Shown here piece by piece: positions 48,115 to 56,495 of a stretch of DNA of 64,000 nt. The translations under genes and the position numbers were made by a program. The stretch's first letter is position 1, and the number at the start of each line of letters is the position of its first letter. The stretch covers positions 186,001-250,000 of the forward strand of contig JAHCBC010000002.1 in assembly GCA_019634595.1 (NCBI GenBank), in the 5' to 3' direction. Origin of the DNA: Akkermansiaceae bacterium (lineage in GTDB: Bacteria; Verrucomicrobiota; Verrucomicrobiia; Verrucomicrobiales; Akkermansiaceae). The notes under the pieces are model-generated. The model was given only the letters and a program-made list of their open reading frames with translations. It was not told the DNA's origin and did no database searches.

Positions 48115-49089
48115 TCAGGGCTGTTCGGCGGGCGCTCCCGCCATCAGCAGGTTGCGGAACTGTTCGCTCCAGTCTTTCGCGCTGCTGTTGCCGAGGTTTT
48201 TCTCGATGTGGTTGATCATCCTGACCGCCGCCGCCGCCTGGTCACCCGCTTTGAAGAGATCGAGTTCCATCTGCCACTGCATCACCGGGAGCACGTCATT
48301 GAGGAAGCGGTCCACTTCGGGCGGGCGGGCGTTGTCAGCCATGCCGATGCGGCCTTCCTCGCGCTGCCTGCCGCCCCCGGCTCCGGCAGCCCTACCGGTC
48401 CAGTACTCCACCACCGCGCCTTCCTGCTGCATGCGGCGTACCCATGCCTCCTTGAGCTTGTCGATCCCGGCGGAATTCCTCAGCGGCGGCATGACCATCT
48501 GTTCATAGATGATCTGGATATCGACCGGACTCAACGCCCACTTGTCCACCTTGATGTTGGTGATCTCGTAGGCTTTGGCGAACACCGTGCCGGTCACCGA
48601 CTGCTTGAGGACCTGCTGCTGGTCCTTCAGATTCGGCAGGTCGCGGAAGACCGCGTCCATGGCGCTCTGCGCGATCGTGGTCAGCCGCTCGCGGTCGGCA
48701 TTCTCCGAGGCCGCCTGGCATGTCAGGGACAGCCAATAGAGCTGGTGGCGCAGGGCGAGCTTGAACGACGGGGCGGAAAGCTTGTCCCCTTCCTTCCGCT
48801 TCCATTCGCGGAAATCACTCTCCTTTTTCTTCTGGTCGATGAAATCCACCTTCTCCACGCACTTGAGGTAGAGGGCCAGAGCGTCGTCCTCGGAATTCAT
48901 CGCCGCGGCGTAGGCTTGGACCCCTGCCTGGAAACGGGCGTCCAGACGCTCGGTCGCGGACTTTTTGAGCATGTCCAGGCGCTCGATGAGGGCTTCCCGG
49001 TCCGCTTCGGACAAGGGCGCCGCGTGGAGCTGGGACATGCCCAGTGCGAGGATGAGTGGGTTTAAGAGTAAGCGCATAACACGACTCAT
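48115..49089 (-). CDS. Secreted protein of unknown function
   Basis: A 324-residue protein with a signal peptide (NPLILALGMSQLHAAP). The mature part is helical and charged: EADREALIERLDMLKKSATERLDARF, then VEKVDFIDQKKKESDF and SFKLALRHQLYWLSL. The C-terminal part includes FLNDVLPVMQWQMEL and AVRMINHIEKNLGN. I recognise no domain. Translation could begin at 49089 or at an in-frame ATG at 49077, the latter giving the more typical signal peptide. It is divergent from the HtrA gene and converges on the propeller gene across the repeat element. Probably a lineage-specific envelope protein. Confidence 0.6.
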   Translation of the reverse strand: MSRVMRLLLNPLILALGMSQLHAAPLSEADREALIERLDMLKKSATERLDARFQAGVQAYAAAMNSEDDALALYLKCVEKVDFIDQKKKESDFREWKRKEGDKLSAPSFKLALRHQLYWLSLTCQAASENADRERLTTIAQSAMDAVFRDLPNLKDQQQVLKQSVTGTVFAKAYEITNIKVDKWALSPVDIQIIYEQMVMPPLRNSAGIDKLKEAWVRRMQQEGAVVEYWTGRAAGAGGGRQREEGRIGMADNARPPEVDRFLNDVLPVMQWQMELDLFKAGDQAAAAVRMINHIEKNLGNSSAKDWSEQFRNLLMAGAPAEQP

Positions 49090-49209
49090 TACAGATTCGT
49101 CAATGTAGGCAAGCAGGAAGAATGGTCTGAATCCTGCCGATCCGGGGTTTTACGCGCTTGGAAAATTCCGGCGTTGGGGCATGTTTCCCGCGTTCCCACC
49201 CACCCCCGC

Positions 49210-50712
49210 ATGAACGCTGGAATCCGCCGTCTGCTGGCCCTCGGGGCCGTCTTCGCCATCGCCTTCTTCGCCGTCTCCGCCCTGCGGATCTGGCGTTCCG
49301 GAGGGGATCTCAGGGCATTGGTTCCATGGCTGGGCGGGCAGAACGAAAACTTCCACCCGGAGACTTTCACCCTTCCGGAAAAGGCTCCGCTGAAACTTGA
49401 TGACGTGGAATTGCTGGGCCGCCTGAATGATGAATACGCCCGCCTCACCCAGGCGGTGGTGCCTTCCGTCGTCAGCATCGACACCGCCAGCGTCCGGACC
49501 GAGCGGCTGCTCGACATGTGGGGCCGCCTGCGGGTGAACCGCTACCCCACCCGCGGCCAGGGTTCCGGAGTCATCGTCAGCAGCGAGGGCCACATCGTCA
49601 CCAACCACCACGTCATCGCCGGGCAGCAGAAGATCCAGGTGACCCTGCATGGTGGCAAGACGTACCCCGCCACCCTCGTTGGCGAAGATGACCTGCTGGA
49701 CATCGCCGTGATCAAGATCCAGGGGGAAGGCAACTTCACCCCCCTCAAGCTCGGAGACTCCTCCGAGGTGAAGGTGGGCCAGATGGTGTTCGCCATCGGC
49801 AATCCCTTCGGCCTGGGCGAGACGGTGACCCAGGGCATCATCTCCGCGAAGGAGCGCTCGATTTCCGACAGCCAGCCGGATCTGTTCCAGACGGATGCCG
49901 CCATCAACCCCGGCAACTCCGGCGGCCCGCTGGTCAATCTGCGCGGGGAGATCATCGGCATCAATGTCGCCATCTACTCCCAGGACCGTGAGAATCCCGG
50001 TTTCCAAGGCGTCGGTTTCTCCATCCCGTCGAACGATGTGAAGGACGCCCTGCTCCAGATCCTGGAGCGCGGACGGCGCGTCAGGGGATTCCTGGGTGTG
50101 GGTCTGCGGGATCTGGATCCCGCGGTCATGGCCTCGACCGGCTACACCGGCAGTGAAGGCACCGCGATTCTGAACGTCGTTCCGGAATCCCCCGCCCAGA
50201 CCGCGGGCATCCAGGCGAATGACGTGATCCTCCGCTTCGGCTCCCAGCCGGTGCGTAACAGGGCCCAACTGAAGACCCTCATCCAGCGCACGAAGATCGG
50301 GGAAAAAATACCGATCCAAGTTTGGCGGGACGGCGCGACCGTGGATGTGGAGGTGACCATTTCGGAGGCTCCCGCAAATCCGGCCAGTGAGAATCCCGCT
50401 CCGGAGGAAACCCCGGAAGAATCCCGCAAGCACCTCGAACTGATGGGCATTCATGTGAGGGATCTGACCGCCCAGGAGGCCATCCGCGGCTATCAGGGGA
50501 TTGTCATCACCCAGGTGCTCGCGGATTCGGCCGCGGCCCGGCTCGTCCAGCCGGGGGACCTGATCATCGGCGTGAACAACGCGCGCGTCTCGCAGGCCCG
50601 GGAACTGCTTTCCCAGCTCTCATCTCCGGCTGCCGGGCAGAACACCATCCTCCATGTCCGCCGCGGAGGAAACACCCTCCGTGTCGAGCTGCCGGATCCG
50701 CGCGAACGCTGA
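49210..50712 (+). CDS. HtrA/DegP-type serine protease with two PDZ domains
   Basis: A 500-residue membrane-anchored protease. The N-terminal helix (RRLLALGAVFAIAFFAVSA) is a signal anchor. The trypsin-like domain has the triad H134 (TNHHV), D164 (LLDIAV) and S237 (NPGNSGGPL). Two PDZ domains follow: GFLGVGLRDLDPAVM at about 300 and a second at about 415-500 (GIHVRDLTAQEAIRGYQG, LIIGVNNARVSQAREL). It degrades or refolds damaged envelope proteins, a DegP/DegQ-like role. A short run of repeated Glu and Pro (ENPAPEETPEES) links the PDZ domains. The ATG at 49210 directly precedes the anchor helix. Confidence 0.92.
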   Translation: MNAGIRRLLALGAVFAIAFFAVSALRIWRSGGDLRALVPWLGGQNENFHPETFTLPEKAPLKLDDVELLGRLNDEYARLTQAVVPSVVSIDTASVRTERLLDMWGRLRVNRYPTRGQGSGVIVSSEGHIVTNHHVIAGQQKIQVTLHGGKTYPATLVGEDDLLDIAVIKIQGEGNFTPLKLGDSSEVKVGQMVFAIGNPFGLGETVTQGIISAKERSISDSQPDLFQTDAAINPGNSGGPLVNLRGEIIGINVAIYSQDRENPGFQGVGFSIPSNDVKDALLQILERGRRVRGFLGVGLRDLDPAVMASTGYTGSEGTAILNVVPESPAQTAGIQANDVILRFGSQPVRNRAQLKTLIQRTKIGEKIPIQVWRDGATVDVEVTISEAPANPASENPAPEETPEESRKHLELMGIHVRDLTAQEAIRGYQGIVITQVLADSAAARLVQPGDLIIGVNNARVSQARELLSQLSSPAAGQNTILHVRRGGNTLRVELPDPRER

Positions 50713-50803
50713 CGATTTCCTCCGTTTTCCTCCATTCCTGATAATCCCGCGGATTTTCCGCGTTCTTAGCACATCCACCCGGGTCCCGACGCTCTCCCGA
50801 AAC

Positions 50804-52141
50804 ATGCAACGCTCCAAGCTTCCCTACTTCTTCCTCGCGCTTTCCGCCGTGCTGGCGATCTCCGCCGTCGCCCTCCTTTTCATCCGCCCCGGCAGCCCTG
50901 CCGTCGTCCAGCCACCGCCGCCCACCGTCGTCGAAACGCCACCGGAGCAGCCGGAAAAACCGGAACTCCCCCCGGCGGTGCCGAACCTCGGCGAGATGCC
51001 CGCGCCCGAGAAGCCGGAGGATGTCTTCAAAAACCTGGGTGTGGGTGTGGAGGAAGTCGATCCCTCGGAGCTGGTCGCACGCATCGCCAAGGCGATCGAG
51101 GCCGGGGACCTCGCGACCGCCGCAAAGCTCATCGGCAAGGACGCGCTCGATCCGAAGACGCTGGAGCGCCTGAAAAATCTGGCCACCGCCGAAGCGATCA
51201 AGCTCCGCCAGCCGGGCGGCGTGCGGGAAGTCGGTGAGCTGGAGTTGAACGCGCTCGCCCGCTGGGCGCTCGAACTCGATGGTCCGGAAGCCGGCCGCGA
51301 CCGCATTTTCCTCGATCTCCGCCGCAACAAGGGCGTCTGGTCCGTCGAGAAAATCACCCTCCCTCCGGCGGCCGATGAACCCATCCCGAAGGCGATCCTC
51401 GCGGATTCCCTCGGAACGGCGGACGCCTTCCTGCAGGCGGTCCTCAAGCAGGACTTCGAGTTCGCCCGCGCCTTCGTCGATCCCGCCACCGTCTCCGACG
51501 CGAAGATCGCCGGACTGTGCATCCTCTTCGAGGAGGGCGGCTACCGTCTGCGCACGTCCAAGCCATTGCGCGCGATGTTCCAGCGCAAGGACACCGTGGG
51601 CTATCTGGCGAACGTGGAGACGGTGGACGCCGCGCAGTCCGCCCAGTTCGCCATCTCCCTGCGCCAGCCTCCGGCTCCCTCCAACTGGCTCGTTTCCGAG
51701 ATCAACCTCGACCAGCTCCTCGCGGACTATGCCCGCCGCGTCGCCGGGGGGGACGTCTATTACTCCCCGCTGGTGAAGAATCCGCAGGGAGGGGACACGC
51801 TCGCGCTTTACTTCGAGTTCGACGAGGACGAGATCAACCCGCGCACCCGCCGCCAGCTTGAGATCGTGACCATGATCCTCAAGTCCGATCCGGGCAAAAA
51901 GATCACGCTTTCCGGCCACACCGACTCGCTGGGGACGGATGGCTACAACCGCAGCCTTTCCTCCCGCCGCGCGGACGTCGTGCGCGACTACCTGGTGAGC
52001 GCCGGAGTATCCGAGGCGCAGATCATCACGCTGGGCAAAGGGGCCACGCAGCCCCGCCGCCCCAACGTCACCGAAAGCGGCGAGGACGACCCGGAAGGCC
52101 GCCGCGCCAACCGCCGGACCGAAATCTACCTGGATTTCTGA
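50804..52141 (+). CDS. OmpA-family protein
   Basis: A 445-residue protein with an N-terminal membrane anchor (FFLALSAVLAISAVALLFI), a Pro/Glu-rich linker, and a long middle region of about 240 residues with no known domain. The C-terminal OmpA domain (about 330-445) shows LYFEFDEDEINPRTRRQLE, ITLSGHTDSLGTDGYN, LSSRRADVVRDYLV and RRANRRTEIYLDF. The TDSLG-N and RRAD elements bind peptidoglycan. It probably links the envelope to the cell wall. It follows the protease gene by 91 bases on the same strand. The ATG at 50804 begins the anchor. Confidence 0.87.
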   Translation: MQRSKLPYFFLALSAVLAISAVALLFIRPGSPAVVQPPPPTVVETPPEQPEKPELPPAVPNLGEMPAPEKPEDVFKNLGVGVEEVDPSELVARIAKAIEAGDLATAAKLIGKDALDPKTLERLKNLATAEAIKLRQPGGVREVGELELNALARWALELDGPEAGRDRIFLDLRRNKGVWSVEKITLPPAADEPIPKAILADSLGTADAFLQAVLKQDFEFARAFVDPATVSDAKIAGLCILFEEGGYRLRTSKPLRAMFQRKDTVGYLANVETVDAAQSAQFAISLRQPPAPSNWLVSEINLDQLLADYARRVAGGDVYYSPLVKNPQGGDTLALYFEFDEDEINPRTRRQLEIVTMILKSDPGKKITLSGHTDSLGTDGYNRSLSSRRADVVRDYLVSAGVSEAQIITLGKGATQPRRPNVTESGEDDPEGRRANRRTEIYLDF

Positions 52142-52197
52142 ATGGAGGCCGGAGCATCCATCGCAGCTCCTCCGCAAGCACCCGAACCCATCCGGAC

Positions 52198-53187
52198 ATG
52201 CTGAAACATCTGGCCCTGCTTTTCCTTTCCGCATCCCTCGCCCACGCGCAGCCCGTCCCCATCATCTTCGACACGGACATGGGCAACGATGTGGACGACG
52301 CCATGGCGCTGGCCATGATCCACAGCCTGGAAAAGCGTGGTGCCTGCAAGCTGCTGGCGGTCACCGTCACCAAGGACCACCCGAAGGCCGCCGCCTACAT
52401 CGATGCGCTCAACACCTTCTACGGCCAGCCGGACATCCCCATCGGCGTCGTCCGGGACGGCCCGGCGAAGGAGGAGGGCAAGTACCTCAAAGCCACCGAT
52501 GACGAGGCGAAATACCCGCGCGACCTGAAAAGCGGGGCTGATGCGCCGGATGCGCTGGTCCTTCTGCGCAAGACGCTGGCCGCCCAGCCGGACCAGTCCG
52601 TCACCCTCATCCAGGTCGGTTTCTTCACCAACTTTGCCCGCCTTCTGGACACACCGGGGGATGAGCATTCGCCGCTCAACGGCCGCGATCTCATCGCTAA
52701 AAAGGTGAAGCTCCTCAGCATCATGGCGGGGGCCTTCCAGACCATCGGCGGTCACGACAACCACTACATCGAGTACAACGTCAAATATGACATCCCCGCA
52801 GCACGGAAGCTGGCGGACGAATGGCCGTCGCCCATCGTCTGGAGCGGCTTCGAGATCGGCATCGCCGCGGCCTACCCGCACCAGAGCATCGAGCGGGACT
52901 TCAACTACGTGCCGCATCATCCGGTGAAGGAGTCCTACTACCTTTACAATCCGCCGCCGCACGACCGCCCCACCTGGGACCTGACCTCCGTCCTCGCGGC
53001 CGTCTATCCCGACCGTGGTTATTTCACCCTTTCCGTTCCCGGTACCGTCACCGTGGGGGAGGATGGATTCACCCGCTTCAGCAAAAAGGACAAGGGCCGA
53101 GACCAGTTCCTCATCATGGATGCAGCCCAGGCCGCCCGCGTCCGGGAAGCCTGCGTCCATCTGACCGCGGAGCCTCCGGCCCGTTGA
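52198..53187 (+). CDS. Secreted nucleoside hydrolase-like protein
   Basis: A 329-residue exported protein (signal MLKHLALLFLSASLA, ending HAQ). The inosine-uridine-preferring nucleoside hydrolase signature DTDMGNDVDD is at 25-34, with D25, D29 and D34 positioned to bind the catalytic Ca2+. Other segments are LIQVGFFTNFARLLDTP and SIMAGAFQ, matching the middle of the fold. These enzymes cleave nucleosides to base and ribose; secreted members serve nucleoside salvage, and sugar-ester variants exist. The C-terminus is longer than the bacterial RihA type. It follows the OmpA gene by 56 bases on the same strand. Confidence 0.82.
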   Translation: MLKHLALLFLSASLAHAQPVPIIFDTDMGNDVDDAMALAMIHSLEKRGACKLLAVTVTKDHPKAAAYIDALNTFYGQPDIPIGVVRDGPAKEEGKYLKATDDEAKYPRDLKSGADAPDALVLLRKTLAAQPDQSVTLIQVGFFTNFARLLDTPGDEHSPLNGRDLIAKKVKLLSIMAGAFQTIGGHDNHYIEYNVKYDIPAARKLADEWPSPIVWSGFEIGIAAAYPHQSIERDFNYVPHHPVKESYYLYNPPPHDRPTWDLTSVLAAVYPDRGYFTLSVPGTVTVGEDGFTRFSKKDKGRDQFLIMDAAQAARVREACVHLTAEPPAR

Positions 53188-53279
53188 GGACACCAAGAAA
53201 AACGGTGCCCGGGCATCCATCCTCACATTCGCCGCCGTGCGGAAAGCGTTGGGGGGGCTGAGGGATTGAAAGAAAGTTT

Positions 53280-53555
53280 TCAGCCTTTGTAGATATCTCC
53301 GCGCGGCCCGATGGCGTCCACGTAAAGCACCTCGTCGATCTCAATGATGGTCACTTGCAAAATGGCACGATAGCTTCCAACCCGCAGCCGTGACCATCCG
53401 GCCATGTCGCCTTTCATCTGTTTGATGTTGGGGTGGTCCGCGATGTTGGGAAGTCCCGCGACTTCCCGCAGGGCGTCACGCAATTGCATGGCCCGATCAC
53501 GCGGCATGTGGCTCAAATAGCGGGCTGCCCGGCGGTGAAAGACGACCGCGCGCAT
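53280..53555 (-). CDS. RelE-type toxin
   Basis: A 91-residue toxin of the RelE/HigB-like group: VFHRRAARYLSHMPRDRAM, ADHPNIKQMKGDMAGWSRLRVG, and SYRAILQVTIIEIDEVLYVDAIGPRGD. The WSRLRVGSYRAIL strand and the closing DAIGPRGDIYKG are typical. RelE toxins cut mRNA on ribosomes. The antitoxin gene ends in the same base at which this ATG starts (1-base overlap at 53555), with antitoxin first, so the module is intact and coupled. It is on the minus strand, convergent with the nucleoside hydrolase gene. Confidence 0.82.
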   Translation of the reverse strand: MRAVVFHRRAARYLSHMPRDRAMQLRDALREVAGLPNIADHPNIKQMKGDMAGWSRLRVGSYRAILQVTIIEIDEVLYVDAIGPRGDIYKG

Positions 53556-53782
53556 CAGATGCCGAGGTCTTTTTCGAGATCTTCCAAAGCGACGAAGTTT
53601 TCCCTCCGGCCCGCCTCACGGTCGGCTTGGGCCTCGTTGACCGAGGCTTTTTCGTCCGGGGTCAGGTCGAGGCCGTAGGTCTCAATGAAATCAACGAAAT
53701 CCTCGTAAGGGATCACGACTTCAAGCGGTTTGCCGGTCCGGTCATACCGAACGCCCTTTTGCAAGATGGCTTCCGCTGTCAT
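53555..53782 (-). CDS. Antitoxin of the RelE-type module
   Basis: A 75-residue protein: ILQKGVRYDRTGKPLEVVIPYEDFVDFIETYG, then LTPDEKASVNEAQADREAGRRENF and a closing ALEDLEKDLGI. The first part resembles small N-terminal DNA-binding or toxin-binding antitoxin domains (the GKPLEVVIPYEDF form is common in RelB/Phd-like antitoxins), and the acidic, helical tail would wrap the toxin. It is translated first and ends within the start of the toxin gene. It normally represses its own promoter. No clear palindrome was found upstream. Confidence 0.72.
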   Translation of the reverse strand: MTAEAILQKGVRYDRTGKPLEVVIPYEDFVDFIETYGLDLTPDEKASVNEAQADREAGRRENFVALEDLEKDLGI

Positions 53783-53916
53783 GGCTTCAAAGTAACGGAT
53801 TCCCGCGGTTTTACGAGTCTTAGTTTGGGGTCCACCCCGGGAGCCATGATCTGGCCCCGGCTTTTTCCCGCGTTCAATGTTGGACGCGGGCCGTCTGATC
53901 GCCGAAAGTCCCCCGC

Positions 53917-54585
53917 GTGATTCCCAGAACTTTCCAAGACCGCGTCATCGCTCCCTCGCTGCTCGCCGCCGACTTTTCCCGGGTGCGGGAGGAAACCACC
54001 CGTGCCATCCACTCCGGCGCGGACTGGATGCACCTGGATGTGATGGACGGCCATTTCGTGGACAACATTTCCTTCGGCCCGGCCATGGTGCAGGCCGTGC
54101 ATGAGACGAACGACATCTTCCTGGACGTGCACCTCATGATCTCCCGCCCGGACCACTACCTGCCGCGCTTCATCGCCGCCGGGTCCGACCTCATCACCGT
54201 CCATGTGGAGGCGGACCATGACGTGGCGGAGACGCTGAAGCGCATCCGCGAGGGCGGCTGCCTGGCCGGTCTCGCGCTCAATCCCGCCACGCCTATCGAG
54301 AAAGCCCTGCCGTTCCTCGACCAGATCGACCTCCTGCTGTGCATGACCGTGGTCCCCGGCTTCGGCGGGCAGGCCTTCATGCCGGAAATGCTGCCGAAGA
54401 TCGAGGCGGCGGCGAAGCTCCGCGAGGAACGCGGCCTCACCTACCACATCGAGGTGGACGGCGGGATCGATGTGAAAACCGCCGCTCCCTGCGCCGCTGC
54501 GGGGGCGAATGTCTTCGTCGCAGGTTCCTCGACCTTCAAGGCTCCGGACATGGCGAAGGCAATTTCCGCGATCCGCGGCGTTTAG
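53917..54585 (+). CDS. rpe: Ribulose-phosphate 3-epimerase
   Basis: A 222-residue TIM-barrel enzyme. Visible landmarks are APSLLAADFSRVREE, HLDVMDGHFVDNISFGP (metal-binding His and Asp), VDVHLMI-like LDVHLMISRPDHYLPRF, MTVVPGFGGQAFMPEML and VDGGIDVKTA with GANVFVAGSSTF. It interconverts ribulose-5-phosphate and xylulose-5-phosphate in the pentose phosphate pathway. Length is normal. Start is GTG at 53917, since no ATG lies before the first strand. The gene stands alone between the toxin-antitoxin module and the LTxxQ-type protein. Confidence 0.95.
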   Translation: MIPRTFQDRVIAPSLLAADFSRVREETTRAIHSGADWMHLDVMDGHFVDNISFGPAMVQAVHETNDIFLDVHLMISRPDHYLPRFIAAGSDLITVHVEADHDVAETLKRIREGGCLAGLALNPATPIEKALPFLDQIDLLLCMTVVPGFGGQAFMPEMLPKIEAAAKLREERGLTYHIEVDGGIDVKTAAPCAAAGANVFVAGSSTFKAPDMAKAISAIRGV

Positions 54586-54625
54586 ATGGTGTCTTTCCGA
54601 TTGCTCCGAAAAACCCGAAGTATCC

Positions 54626-55522
54626 ATGAAACCCTCCGTCATCCTTCCCATCGTGACCGCCATCGCCGGCTTCGGCGTCGGCTGGCTGGTGAAACCCGCT
54701 CCACCAGCTCCCGATGAAGCCCGGTCGCCGTCTGCCCGGATTCCGGCCCGCAAGGCTCCCGAACCCACGCCAGCGATCACCGAGCCATCCCGCGAATCCG
54801 CGGAACGCCCGACCGGACCGAGACCCCAGGCACCGTTGAAGACGACGGAGCAGGCCCAGCAGGACATCACGTCCCAGGACGGCGCGAAGCTCGCCAGGCT
54901 CACGGAAGCGCTCAGTCTCAACGATGACCAGAAAGCGGAGGTGCTGAAAGCCATCGCCGCCGCGCGCGCGACCCTGGAGCCGGCGGGTGGCATCGACGCG
55001 GGCAAATTGCTGGACATCGCCGCGCAGGCGGGTGCGGACCTTGAAAAGGCGGTCCTCGCCACCCTCACCCCGGAACAGGCCACCGCTTTCGCCGCATTGC
55101 GCAAGCGTCTGCAGGACAACAGCGTGGAAACCGCTTCCCAGGAGCAGGCTGCCAAATTCTCCAAACTCACGGACCTCTCGCCGGAACAGCGGGAGATGAT
55201 CCTGGAGCGTATCCGCGGAGATGTCCGGAAGGAACACGATGAACGTCCCCAAGGGTTGGATCTGGTGCTGGACACCTCTCCCCTTCCCACGGGTTCCGCC
55301 TACATTGCCGGTTCGTCCCTCGCTTCCATGCCCTTCATGACGGGTGGGGAGGATGCCAACGAGAAGATCGAGGCTTTCCGTGATCTGCAGCGCCGGAACC
55401 TGGACGCCCAGGTGGACAAGTACAAAGACATCCTCACCCCCGCACAGCTCTCCCGGCTCCAGCTCGACATCGAGGAAAAGAAGCGTGTGCTCGACCTCAT
55501 CAGCGAGCGCACGGGCAACTGA
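54626..55522 (+). CDS. Membrane-anchored helical protein with LTxxQ-like repeats
   Basis: A 298-residue protein anchored by an N-terminal helix (SVILPIVTAIAGFGVGWLV), followed by a Pro-rich stretch (about 25-70). The rest is helical with motifs of the LTxxQ type: LSLNDDQKAEV, LTPEQATAF, LSPEQREMI and LTPAQLSRL. Similar motifs occur in the periplasmic stress chaperone Spy/CpxP, but overall similarity is too weak to assign a function. It follows rpe by 40 bases on the same strand. Its role is unknown; envelope stress or chaperone activity is inference. Confidence 0.5.
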   Translation: MKPSVILPIVTAIAGFGVGWLVKPAPPAPDEARSPSARIPARKAPEPTPAITEPSRESAERPTGPRPQAPLKTTEQAQQDITSQDGAKLARLTEALSLNDDQKAEVLKAIAAARATLEPAGGIDAGKLLDIAAQAGADLEKAVLATLTPEQATAFAALRKRLQDNSVETASQEQAAKFSKLTDLSPEQREMILERIRGDVRKEHDERPQGLDLVLDTSPLPTGSAYIAGSSLASMPFMTGGEDANEKIEAFRDLQRRNLDAQVDKYKDILTPAQLSRLQLDIEEKKRVLDLISERTGN

Positions 55523-55571
55523 GGGAAGATGGAATGGCCCTACCCCGGACTGGGGAGGGCCGGTGTGTCAT

Positions 55572-55808
55572 TCAACCGAGGGCCTCGATGGGGGCGCCGA
55601 AGTTGATGTGGAACGGCTGGCCGTTGATGACGATGGCGGGGACGGATTTGACTCCGGCTTCCTTGGCTTCGCCCACGCGGGCCGCCTGTTCGCCGAGGTG
55701 GACGATCTCCACCTGGAAGCGGGAGGGATCGAGGGCGAGGGCGAGGGTTTGCTCCGCTTCGACACAGACCGGGCAACCTGCGTGGTAGAAGGTGGCGGTG
55801 GTTTTCAT
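55572..55808 (-). CDS. Thioredoxin-like protein with CPVC motif
   Basis: A 78-residue minimal thioredoxin fold: ATFYHAGCPVCVEAEQTLAL with the redox motif CPVC at 12-15, the cis-Pro segment KSVPAIVINGQPFHINFG, and one helix between. The size and the CPVC motif match small glutaredoxin- or thioredoxin-like proteins, shorter than Trx (about 105). It may shuttle disulfides or sense redox state. It is divergent from an HxlR-type regulator gene (168 bases apart), a family in which several members respond to thiol-oxidising signals, so regulation by that protein is likely. Confidence 0.8.
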   Translation of the reverse strand: MKTTATFYHAGCPVCVEAEQTLALALDPSRFQVEIVHLGEQAARVGEAKEAGVKSVPAIVINGQPFHINFGAPIEALG

Positions 55809-55975
55809 GATGGTTGGTTGGTTCGTTGGTTGTTGTGATCCGGCAGTGGTGGATTTCCTGCCGCACCGGGAGCATGGCAGGGTATGGGTTTCCGCGTAGC
55901 GGGCACTTTCCGGAGGGGTGGTTACCAAAAGGTTCCCTCTGGACACGTGGGCACGCCGGTTGGTTGTCTGGAGCC

Positions 55976-56335
55976 ATGCCAACGGAGAGGAAGCAGAAGT
56001 TCATCCCGCTGCGGGAGCGGAGGAACTACCACCGGTTCGAGGACGTCATCGGGTGCAAATGGAGCACCTCCGTGGTGGCGGCGGTGGCGGGTGGGACGAA
56101 GCGTCCCGGGGAACTGGAGCGCTACATCCCGGGCATATCAACCAAGGTGCTGAACGAACGGCTGCGGAAGCTGCTGGAGTTCGGCGTGCTGGTGCGGACG
56201 GTGCACGCGGGACTGCCGGCTCATGTGGAATATGACCTGACGGAGGCGGGGATGAAGCTTGCCGGACTGCTGGAGCAGGTGCGGCTGCTGAACCTGGAAC
56301 ACGCTGAGGAGGGTGATGGAGTATCCATGCCGTAG
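55976..56335 (+). CDS. HxlR family transcriptional regulator
   Basis: A 119-residue winged-helix protein: EDVIGCKWSTSVVAAVAGG with the early Cys typical of the family, then GELERYIPGISTKVLNERLRKLLEFGVLVRTV and the wing VEYDLTEAGMKLAGLLEQV. HxlR regulators sense aldehydes, quinones or thiol stress, often through that Cys. The divergent thioredoxin-like gene suggests a shared redox theme. Many open frames overlap this region; this one has the family pattern from the ATG at 55976. Confidence 0.85.
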   Translation: MPTERKQKFIPLRERRNYHRFEDVIGCKWSTSVVAAVAGGTKRPGELERYIPGISTKVLNERLRKLLEFGVLVRTVHAGLPAHVEYDLTEAGMKLAGLLEQVRLLNLEHAEEGDGVSMP

Positions 56336-56495
56336 TGTCTGGCATCACGGAAGATCCTGAAGGAGGGCGGACATGGCGGCTCTGCCGCTGTGTCCGCTGC
56401 GCTCCCATTCTTGTCCACCGCCTGCAATGGCAGCGCGTTGCCATTGCTCCGTGTTCCGGTTGCAGCCGGTGGACAGGGGTGTCCACCCTCCTTAC

